Below are positions 1 through 5,240 of a DNA stretch of 13,187 nucleotides, one piece after another. This stretch comes from Proteobacteria bacterium UBA664. Lineage in GTDB: Bacteria; Pseudomonadota; Gammaproteobacteria; UBA7966. The first letter of the stretch is position 1; each line of letters opens with the position of its first letter. The stretch lies in assembly GCA_002299125.1 (NCBI GenBank), contig DBNU01000190.1, positions 1 through 13,187 on the forward strand, given 5' to 3'. Position numbers and translations under genes: made by a program. Under the pieces are notes generated by a model, which saw only the letters and a program-made list of their open reading frames with translations, was not told the DNA's origin and made no database searches.

Positions 1-605
1 CCGATCGCCTGCACCAGCGCGGGCGGTGCCCAGCCACTGAAGAAGTCGAGCACCACCGGATAGCCCGCGAGCACGAAGAGGAAACACACGACGAGGCTCA
101 CCACGAAGGCAATGACCTGGTTCTTGGTGGTCGCGGAGATGCAGGCACCGATGGCGAGGAAGCCGCCCGCCATGAGGAAGCTACCGAGGTAGCTCACCAG
201 GATGATGGTGTTGTCCGGGTCGCCCAGGTAATTGACGGTGATCCAGATGGGGAAGGTGAGTGCCAGCGCGATGCCGGTGAAGGCCCAGGCCGCGAGGAAT
301 TTCCCCAGCACGGCGTCGCCCAGCGTCAGGGGTAGTGTCATCAGCAGTTCCACCGTGCCGGTCTTGCGCTCCTCGGACCACAGCCGCATGGAGATGGCCG
401 GGATGAGGAACAGATACAGCCACGGGTGGAACTGAAAGAAGGGCAACAGATCCGCCTGCCCGCGTTCGAAGAAGGCGCCCACGTAGAAGGTGAACACGCC
501 GGCCAGGAACAGGAAGATCACGATGAAGACGTAGGCCACGGGGGTGGCGAAGTAGGCCCCGAGTTCGCGCCGGGCCACGGCCAGGGTCTGGGGGGACAGG
601 ATCAC
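1..605 (-). CDS. ABC-2 type transporter permease (C-terminus outside window)
   Basis: Inner-membrane permease subunit of an ABC-2 exporter that works with the ATPase encoded just upstream. 201 residues are visible and the reading frame is open to the window edge; family members of about 240-250 residues imply roughly 45 are missing. Hydrophobic segments lie near residues 22-44, 60-72, 103-123, 134-155 and 164-185. The cytoplasmic ABC-2 motif ERKTGTVELLMTLPLT is at about 79-94, directly after the second segment. The start is a GTG whose bases overlap the TGA of the ATPase gene (GTGA), indicating translational coupling. The layout resembles GldF-type permeases, which in many Gram-negative bacteria are followed by a GldG-like auxiliary protein; any such gene would lie off the left edge. 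Family assignment is firm; the substrate cannot be read from sequence. Confidence 0.9.
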   Translation of the reverse strand, partial: MILSPQTLAVARRELGAYFATPVAYVFIVIFLFLAGVFTFYVGAFFERGQADLLPFFQFHPWLYLFLIPAISMRLWSEERKTGTVELLMTLPLTLGDAVLGKFLAAWAFTGIALALTFPIWITVNYLGDPDNTIILVSYLGSFLMAGGFLAIGACISATTKNQVIAFVVSLVVCFLFVLAGYPVVLDFFSGWAPPALVQAI

Positions 606-1573
606 GTGAGCGCCCTCCGGTTGTCGGTCAGGCTGCCCAGGGTGATGTTGCGGAAGACTTCATCCAGCCGGCCGTAATCCACGGCGATTTCCTCGGGCTC
701 GATGCCGAGCGCGCGCACCCGCTCGGCGATGGGGGCGATGATCGGGCGCCCCTCGTGGGCGCAGACACGCAACCGGCGGCTCGCACCGGCGCGACCGAGG
801 TCATCGATGGCGGCCACGCCGGGCAGGCGGGCGAGTTCGCCGCGCACGCGGATGGCGTCCATCTCGGGCAGTCGCAGCAGGACGGCGTTGTGCTGGCGCG
901 AGCGCGATTGCAGCTCGGCCGGCGTGCCGCGGAAGCACAGGCGGCCATCGGCGATGATGAGCGTGTTGCTGCAGATGGCATCCACTTCTTCCAGGATGTG
1001 CGTGGAAATGATGATTGCCTTCTCGGCCGCCATCTCGCGGATGAGGCTGCGCACCTCGTGCTTCTGGTTCGGATCGAGGCCGTCGGTGGGTTCGTCGAGG
1101 ATGAGGATGCGCGGGTCGTGCAGGATGGCCTGGGCGAGGCCCACGCGGCGCTTGAAGCCCTTGGAGAGGGTCTCGATGGGGCGGTCGATGACCGACTCCA
1201 GATGGATGCGGGCCACCACCTCGCGGATACGGGATTCCAGATAGCGCCGTTCCAGCCCGCGCACGCGCCCGATGAATTCGAAGAAGCCGCGGGGTGTCAT
1301 TTCGCCGTAGGCCGGCGCACCCTCGGGCAGATAGCCGATGGCGCGGCGGGCGGCGATGGGGTCCTCGTCGATCGCATGACCGGCCACTGTCACATGCCCG
1401 GCGGTCGGCTCGAGGAAGCCGCAAATCATCTTCATGGTGGTGGACTTGCCCGCCCCGTTGGGGCCGAGGAATCCCAGCACCTCCCCGTAGGAGAGGGTGA
1501 AGCTCACATTCTTGACGGCGTGGACCTGGCCGAAGCGCTTGTCCAGGCCACGTACCTCGATGGCGTGCTGCAT
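602..1573 (-). CDS. ABC transporter ATP-binding protein (GldA/CcmA-like, ABC-2 exporter)
   Basis: Cytoplasmic ATPase that powers the ABC-2 permease encoded immediately downstream. 323 residues. Walker A GPNGAGKST is at 37-45, the signature LSKGFKRR at 136-143, Walker B ILILDEPTDGLDP at 156-168, and the switch histidine in STH at 190-192. The Q-loop position reads YLPEGAPAY (81-89), with Glu where classical ABC ATPases have Gln; GldA-like exporters commonly show YLPE. Residues after about 225 form a C-terminal domain typical of ABC-2 exporter ATPases and end in GRLDEVFRNIT. The reading frame could begin 17 codons earlier, but I chose the ATG that opens MQHAIEVRGL: the family starts there and a GAGAGA-like ribosome site lies a few bases before it. 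The gene is first in the operon. Confidence 0.93.
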   Translation of the reverse strand: MQHAIEVRGLDKRFGQVHAVKNVSFTLSYGEVLGFLGPNGAGKSTTMKMICGFLEPTAGHVTVAGHAIDEDPIAARRAIGYLPEGAPAYGEMTPRGFFEFIGRVRGLERRYLESRIREVVARIHLESVIDRPIETLSKGFKRRVGLAQAILHDPRILILDEPTDGLDPNQKHEVRSLIREMAAEKAIIISTHILEEVDAICSNTLIIADGRLCFRGTPAELQSRSRQHNAVLLRLPEMDAIRVRGELARLPGVAAIDDLGRAGASRRLRVCAHEGRPIIAPIAERVRALGIEPEEIAVDYGRLDEVFRNITLGSLTDNRRALT

Positions 1574-1726
1574 GCCTGTCTCTCGACTCCCTGTTCGGGG
1601 CACCTCGCGACCGGGTGCCCTCACGTTTTCTGTATATCCGGATCAAGCGCCGCTGAGTGGGGTTCTGACCCAGGCACCCACCGCGCTGCGTTCCCTCACG
1701 GGCACTTTCGCACCGCCCTGGCGCGG

Positions 1727-1740
1727 GCAGGCATGCCTGC
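1727..1740. promoter_or_regulatory. Perfect 14-bp palindrome, possible operator
   Basis: GCAGGCATGCCTGC is a perfect two-fold palindrome about 150 bases upstream of the ABC ATPase start, in the divergent intergenic region. Length and symmetry fit a dimeric repressor site, but no regulator gene is adjacent and GC-rich DNA produces such palindromes by chance. Purely structural evidence. Confidence 0.2.
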
Positions 1741-2086
1741 GGTGAAGGAGGCGCATTCTGGCCGAAGCCACAGTGGCGTCAACAGACTGGCGACGGGCGT
1801 GCGGGTTCAGTCGCAGACGCCGCCGCCCGCAGGTTGGCGAGCGGCGGTGGCTTCGTGGCACCGGCGGGGGGCTCCACCGCAGGGGCCGCGGGCGACCCCG
1901 GGCCGAGGACCGTGAAGTCCGTCGCAGATCCATACACCCGCGCTTGCCGGCTGGTGCTGGCGGTGCGAGCGTTGTCCCGGGGCGACGGTCGCCCGTCGTG
2001 CCCGCTGCCGGCGTCGCGAATGATGGATCCCCCGTCCCCTGTCCGACGATTGCGGTGTTGCCGGCATCTGGAATGGGCAGGCGATC

Positions 2087-2104
2087 AGGCCCTCAGCAGG
2101 GCCT
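2087..2104 (+). promoter_or_regulatory. Leader hairpin before the sorting-signal protein gene
   Basis: AGGCCCT and AGGGCCT form a perfect 7-bp stem around a CAGC loop. It ends 32 bases before the start codon and just upstream of the ribosome site, so it probably lies in the 5' leader. It could stabilise the mRNA or modulate expression. The following TTTG is too short for a convincing intrinsic terminator. Function is inferred from position only. Confidence 0.3.
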
Positions 2105-2136
2105 TTGAACCTCAACTCGAAATTCCGAGGTGTCAA

Positions 2137-3045
2137 ATGAGCAAACACATCCTTGCGAGGATTGGACTCGCGTCGGTTGCCCTGACGACCAGCCAGGCTG
2201 CGTGGGCGGCCGGATACCCGGCCTTGCCCGAAGTGCCCTTCACCGGCGTGGGGGTGACCCATGCGCAGATGCGGGATACTTTCTCCATCGGCCCCGGGCC
2301 GATCACGCCCTCCGGGAACGTCAATTCGGGCAATCCCGGGGTACAGGCGGTCAGGCTGGGGCCAGCGGTCCCCCTGACGCTCTTTCCGGCGACTGCCGGG
2401 TTGTTCAGCGTATGCGGTACCACCGGTGCGGCTGCGGGCTGCGCCTTCGTGGATGCGTTCAACACCCCCGGCGTCGGATACCACTACCAGGGGCTGTTTC
2501 ATCGTCCGGTCCAGGCCGCCGGTGTCGCTGCCATTGCCGCCGGGTACAACTTCGTCGGGCGTGACGGGTTTGGCAACGTCTATCGTGTCCCCATCTTCGG
2601 GCATGATCCGGGCGAAACCCTGGCCTTTCACCTGCTGACACCGCCCGGGGTCGATGGCTTGCCCGGCGGCCTGCTGGGCCAGGACCTCGGCATCGGCCGT
2701 GCGGGTATATGGTCGCGGCTGCCCGGTACCCTGGACGGCAATCTGTGGGTCGGCGAAGGCCTCATTCCGGATGCCAGCATGCTGGCCGATGGCTGGACGC
2801 CATTCTTCGGCAATCGCCTGTGGCTCCGTGGGTACAGCGAGATGGAGTTCGGGGACGAAGGCGGGACCGCGGACGGGCCGGATCTTGATTTGCTGGCCTC
2901 GGGGGAGTCCTTGCAGGAGTTTCACCCGGAGCTGGACGCTGCGGTGGTGGCGGCGATTCCAGTGCCAGCCGCAGTCTGGTTGTTTGGCAGTGCGCTGGCC
3001 GCGCTGGCCCTGCCACGTCGCAAGGCCTCTGGCGGGCCTGCATGA
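2137..3045 (+). CDS. Exported protein with VPLPA/PEP-CTERM-like sorting signal, function unknown
   Basis: 302 residues. The N-terminus is a signal peptide: basic MSKHILAR, a hydrophobic stretch, and probable cleavage after AWA or AWAA near residue 24-25. The C-terminus has the tripartite form of exosortase substrates: motif VPAAVWLFGSA at about 276-286, a short hydrophobic helix to about 292, then a PRRK basic cluster (293-296). This matches the VPLPA-CTERM variant of PEP-CTERM. The protein should be exported, cut near this motif by an exosortase, and released or attached at the surface, usually alongside exopolysaccharide. The central region is rich in Gly, Pro and aromatics, with a possible disulfide pair (Cys93 and Cys102); I recognise no enzymatic domain. 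The start has GAGG six bases upstream; in-frame sequence further upstream is low-complexity and would place the signal peptide internally. No exosortase gene is in the window. A strong terminator follows four bases after the stop, so the gene is monocistronic at its 3' end. Confidence 0.85.
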   Translation: MSKHILARIGLASVALTTSQAAWAAGYPALPEVPFTGVGVTHAQMRDTFSIGPGPITPSGNVNSGNPGVQAVRLGPAVPLTLFPATAGLFSVCGTTGAAAGCAFVDAFNTPGVGYHYQGLFHRPVQAAGVAAIAAGYNFVGRDGFGNVYRVPIFGHDPGETLAFHLLTPPGVDGLPGGLLGQDLGIGRAGIWSRLPGTLDGNLWVGEGLIPDASMLADGWTPFFGNRLWLRGYSEMEFGDEGGTADGPDLDLLASGESLQEFHPELDAAVVAAIPVPAAVWLFGSALAALALPRRKASGGPA

Positions 3046-3048
3046 CAC

Positions 3049-3088
3049 GGTCTCTCGAGCCGGGCAGCGCCCGGCTCGAGAAGAGACC
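3049..3088 (+). terminator. Strong hairpin terminator after the sorting-signal protein gene
   Basis: A long GC-rich stem begins just after the stop codon. TCGAGCCGGGC pairs perfectly with GCCCGGCTCGA around a 3-base AGC loop. After a 3-base bulge (GAA) on the right arm, GGTCTC pairs with GAGACC, giving 17 bp in total. No T-tract follows on the plus strand, so it may act as a non-canonical terminator or as a 3' mRNA-stabilising structure. The stem is directly visible; termination is inferred from position. Confidence 0.75.
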
Positions 3089-3143
3089 CCGGCACCGAGG
3101 CCGGCTGGCGCAGGCAGAGGCTTGCGTGGGGCTCGTCAGCGGA

Positions 3144-3239
3144 TCAGCGGGTGAGTGGAGGCCCGGGCGACACGCCAATTCCACGATATAGCGTGACTTC
3201 TGTCGCTCGGAAGGTGCGGATGCCGTAGGCCTTCCTCCG
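3144..3239 (-). pseudogene. Fragment resembling a transposase C-terminus (ISL3-like, tentative)
   Basis: The minus strand encodes RRKAYGIRTFRATEVT followed by LYRGIG and ending GPPLTR before a TGA. This recalls C-termini of ISL3-type transposases, which as I remember carry a KRxAYGYRTF-like motif, then a 'LYHxLG-LPEP-TH' tail. The codons (ACA, CTA, TAT, CGT, GGA, ATT, CGA) are more AT-ending than those of neighbouring genes, consistent with foreign origin. Only about 31 codons remain; upstream the frame runs into unrelated GC-rich sequence and repeats. The stop lies within the inner end of the left 16-bp terminal repeat, where a transposase would be expected to finish. Identification is from memory of the family and is tentative. 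Confidence 0.35.
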
Positions 3240-3346
3240 GATCGAAGTCGCTCTCCACCGGAGACCCATGTGGCGTCCCTGCGGCTGCCGGTTGGTGCCC
3301 CGGAACGCAGGTTCCTGGGCAGGGCCTCGGGCTTGCCCAGCATGGT

Positions 3347-3393
3347 CGTCATCCCCGCGCACTCCCGTCATCCCCGCGCAGGCGGGGATCCAG
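3347..3393. repeat. dRS3-like small interspersed repeat, 1.5 copies
   Basis: ATCCCCGC GCAG GCGGGGAT (3370-3389) is a perfect 8-bp stem with a 4-base loop, flanked by CGTC and CCAGTC. This is the widely dispersed 'GTCATyCCCGC...GCGGGrATCCAG' type known as dRS3 in Neisseria and seen in many proteobacteria. The left half, CGTCATCCCCGCGCA, is present twice (3347-3361 and 3366-3380), giving a partial tandem copy with a 19-base period. The unit sits inside the transposon-like element. Confidence 0.6.
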
Positions 3394-3398
3394 TCCTG

Positions 3399-3430
3399 CA
3401 AAGCCCCTCCCACACAGGGAGAGAGGCTTG
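3399..3430. repeat. Imperfect hairpin repeat next to the dRS3-like unit
   Basis: CAA(A)GCC pairs with GGCTTG and CTCCC with GGGAG around an ACACA loop, with a bulged A and a short asymmetric interior loop. The form resembles the small 'CAAGCCCCTCTCCC...GGGAGAGG' hairpins scattered between genes of high-GC proteobacteria, here degraded. It lies close downstream of the dRS3-like repeat and may belong to the same composite insertion. Confidence 0.35.
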
Positions 3431-3457
3431 AAAACCCCACCGATCCGCTGACGAGCC

Positions 3458-3996
3458 GTGCGTGGAGCAGGCGACGGGTTGGCGTGAGGCGGCAGGGCCC
3501 GGGTCGATTCTGCCCTCGGCGCTGCCCTGGAAGCCCAGCTCACCGACATCCGTACGGGCCACATCTCGGGTGCAGGGTGGCGCGCTCGAGCCCTTGCAGG
3601 GCACTTCCAGCGCGGGCGCCCTCCGCCAGGCGTCCTTCCCGTGCGTTCGATCAGGACGTCCCCATCCGGCAGGCAGACGGCTAGTCACGTTCGTCGCGAA
3701 GCGGGTCGATGCGCTCTGGCGTCATGGGGTTAGTCGCTGCGCTCGGGGTCTGTCCGACGGCGGCCTGATCCAGCGCAATGCACGCCCGTATGAGCATGCG
3801 CGAAAAACGCATTGCGACGGGCATGGCGACTCCGTAATCATTTCGTCACAATCTTTGCGCATCATTGCCGTGGGTCAGGATGCGCGTGGCAGGCGTTTCC
3901 GGGCCGGATGGTGTGCTCCGTGGCAGGGTGCCAGCACCGCAGTCTTTCCAACGACTCGCGTCAGCCGGGTGCTTGAAGCGCCCTACGGAGTTCCAT
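3458..3996. other. Non-coding stretch between the element and the small ORF
   Basis: About 540 bases with no gene I can support; crossing frames are long only because of high GC and have no recognisable domain. Between about 3774 and 3870 the base composition drops and inverted repeats cluster: GCCCGT/ACGGGC (3784-3789 with 3817-3822) encloses ATGCG/CGCAT (3796-3800 with 3808-3812), while CGCAATGC (3774-3781) can alternatively pair with GCATTGCG (3809-3816). This looks like a structured leader or promoter zone for the downstream small ORF, but no promoter there is convincing: a TTGCGA at 3812 has only a poor TAATCA partner 17 bases on. Confidence 0.45.
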
Positions 3997-4146
3997 ATGT
4001 GGTCCCCTGCCCAATTCCTCCCGCGGTTGCGGCTTACGGTCGTGCCCGCGTTTCTGGCCATCGCCTGCACCCTGGTGCTGCTGCACCCCCTCGCGGAGCT
4101 GCCCACCGGCCATGGCGTGACGGCCACCATCGGTGTGCGCAACTGA
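3997..4146 (+). CDS. Possible small single-span membrane protein (49 residues)
   Basis: 49 residues, beginning MWSPAQFLPRLRLTV. A basic N-terminus (Arg10, Arg12) precedes one hydrophobic segment at about residues 13-33 (VVPAFLAIACTLVLLHPLA), followed by a short polar tail ending GVRN. GGAG sits six bases before the ATG, a good ribosome site. Codons are G/C-ending, as in the surrounding genes. No relatives come to mind and no partner gene is adjacent. It could be a genuine small inner-membrane protein or a non-excised signal-anchor peptide; chance is not excluded in GC-rich DNA. The same frame can be extended upstream from a TTG, but that extension is low-complexity and has no ribosome site. 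Confidence 0.4.
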   Translation: MWSPAQFLPRLRLTVVPAFLAIACTLVLLHPLAELPTGHGVTATIGVRN

Positions 4147-4343
4147 GCACTGGTGACGAGGCTGGCTGCGCGTCCTGATCGCGTCGACCTGCGGTGAGTG
4201 CTACCTCCTTTCCTCGCCGGTTGACCTGATAGCGCCGCCTCCCACCGTGTCCGGCTCGATGCGGCCTGGGTCGCGTGGGGCGTGGCGGATCGGCTGAACC
4301 GGGAAACGGGCCGGGTGAATATCCGCGCGCGTCCCGTGGGGCC

Positions 4344-5204
4344 TCAGGGGCGCTTCAGGCGATACAGCGCAGAGATGTCCTCATCGCCGTAGCCCTCGGC
4401 CATGAGCGCTTCGTAGGCCTCGAGCGTCATTTCCGTGAGCGGCAGGGACGGGCCGCCGCGCTCGGCCGCCATGGACAGGCAGATGGCTAGGTCCTTGTGG
4501 TGCAGCGACAGCTTGAAGCCGGTCTCGTAGCGGCCTTCGAGCATGGAGGCACCGCGATGGTCGAGGAACCAGTTGCCGGCCGCGCCGCGGCGCACCACGT
4601 CCAGCACCCGGCGCATGTCCAGACCCTGGGCGGCACCGAAGGCGAGGGCCTCGGTCACGGCCTGGTTGATGCCGGCGGCCATGATCTGGTTCACCGCCTT
4701 GGTGGCCTGGCCGGAACCGCTTTCGCCCATGTGCACGACGTTGGCGGCGATGCTCCGGAGCAGCGGCAGGCAGCGTTCGAGGGCGGCCTCTTCACCCCCG
4801 ACCATCATCGCGAGGCGCGCGTGGACCGCACCCTCCACGCCGCCCGAGACCGGGGCGTCGAGGAAGCCGATGCCGTCGGCGGCGAGTTCGTCGGCGATCC
4901 GCCGGGCGGTGGCGGCACTTACGGTGGAGGTGTCCACCACCACCGATCCGCGGCCGAGGTCCGGGCGGATCTGCGCCACCACCTCCAGCACGTCGGTGTC
5001 ACGCGAGAGCGACAGGAGGATGACATCGGCCGCCGCTGCGGCCGCGCCCGCCGTGGTGGCGCGGAGCACCCCCGCCCCGAGCGACAGCACGGCGGCCCGC
5101 TCCGGTGAACGGTTCCACACCGCCGCGAGCTGCCCGGCCCGGTCGAGGTTGAGTGCCATCGGGGCCCCCATGGCCCCCAGTCCAAGGACAGCGGCCTTCA
5201 CCAT
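4344..5204 (-). CDS. Beta-hydroxyacid dehydrogenase (HIBADH/GLYR family)
   Basis: Cytosolic NAD(P)-dependent dehydrogenase of the 3-hydroxyisobutyrate / tartronate-semialdehyde / glyoxylate reductase family. 286 residues, normal for the family. The Rossmann loop GLGAMGAPMA is at 8-17 and WNRS at 30-33. An Asn-Arg pair after strand 2, rather than an acidic residue, suggests NADPH preference, as in GLYR enzymes. Substrate-binding motif DAPVSGGVEGA is at 116-126, the catalytic-lysine motif GSGQATKAVNQ (Lys169) at 163-173, and KD (237-238) in the all-helical C-terminal domain. I chose the inner ATG (MVKAAVLGLG) because AGGAG lies eight bases upstream of it; the ATG eight codons earlier has no such site. 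It lies 36 bases downstream of the M20 peptidase gene on the same strand and is probably cotranscribed. The exact substrate cannot be deduced. Confidence 0.9.
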   Translation of the reverse strand: MVKAAVLGLGAMGAPMALNLDRAGQLAAVWNRSPERAAVLSLGAGVLRATTAGAAAAAADVILLSLSRDTDVLEVVAQIRPDLGRGSVVVDTSTVSAATARRIADELAADGIGFLDAPVSGGVEGAVHARLAMMVGGEEAALERCLPLLRSIAANVVHMGESGSGQATKAVNQIMAAGINQAVTEALAFGAAQGLDMRRVLDVVRRGAAGNWFLDHRGASMLEGRYETGFKLSLHHKDLAICLSMAAERGGPSLPLTEMTLEAYEALMAEGYGDEDISALYRLKRP

Positions 5205-5240
5205 CGGGTGGTCTCCTGCATGGGGCACGGTGCCGAGCGC

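Larger units (their letters stand above)
1574..2136. other. Intergenic region between divergent genes (no gene seen)
   Basis: 563 bases separate the leftward ABC operon from the rightward sorting-signal protein, so promoters for both should lie here. Open frames crossing it are Arg/Pro-rich translations of GC-rich DNA with no recognisable domain, and I do not call them genes. It contains a perfect 14-bp palindrome (1727-1740), several short GC hairpins (for example around 1983-1998) and a 7-bp hairpin close to the downstream start codon. A TATACA box on the minus strand (1631-1636) could be a -10 element for the ABC operon, but I found no convincing -35 partner. Confidence 0.6.
3130..3457. 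mobile_element. Miniature or relic transposable element with 16-bp inverted repeats and 8-bp target duplication (ISL3-like?)
   Basis: The ends are perfect inverted repeats of GGCTCGTCAGCGGATC (3130-3145, and its reverse complement at 3442-3457). Immediately outside lie TTGCGTGG (3122-3129) and GTGCGTGG (3458-3465), identical at 7 of 8 positions, as expected for an aged 8-bp target-site duplication. ISL3-family elements typically make 8-bp duplications, and as I recall their ends begin GGCTC or similar. On the minus strand a short reading frame resembling a transposase C-terminus stops within the left repeat. At 328 bp the element cannot encode a full transposase, so it is a decayed or internally deleted copy, or a MITE moved in trans. 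Small dRS3-like and hairpin repeats occupy its right third. Other families giving 8-bp duplications (IS1595, IS66, ISAs1) are not excluded. Confidence 0.6.

Noticed and set aside
600..608. CACGTG core reminiscent of a ParB parS site
   Set aside because: Only the central hexamer matches; the flanking TGTTN and NAACA halves of the parS consensus are absent, and the site is at a gene junction unrelated to parA.
755..1915. Long plus-strand open frame opposite the ABC ATPase gene
   Set aside because: It is the antisense shadow of a gene with intact Walker A, signature and Walker B motifs; high GC suppresses stops on the opposite strand.
1834..2136. In-frame upstream extension of the sorting-signal protein (a frame of 403 codons in total)
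   Set aside because: The extension is Gly/Ala/Arg/Pro-rich with no domain, and would bury a clear signal peptide that has its own GAGG ribosome site at the chosen ATG.
3347..3430. Tandem repeats as a CRISPR array
   Set aside because: Only one and a half copies with a 19-base period and no spacers of regular length; it fits a dRS3-type dispersed repeat instead.
3462..4178. 238-codon plus-strand frame across the repeat-rich region
   Set aside because: Low-complexity Arg/Pro/Ala sequence without a domain or ribosome site; it crosses the hairpin cluster and a better-supported short ORF in another frame.
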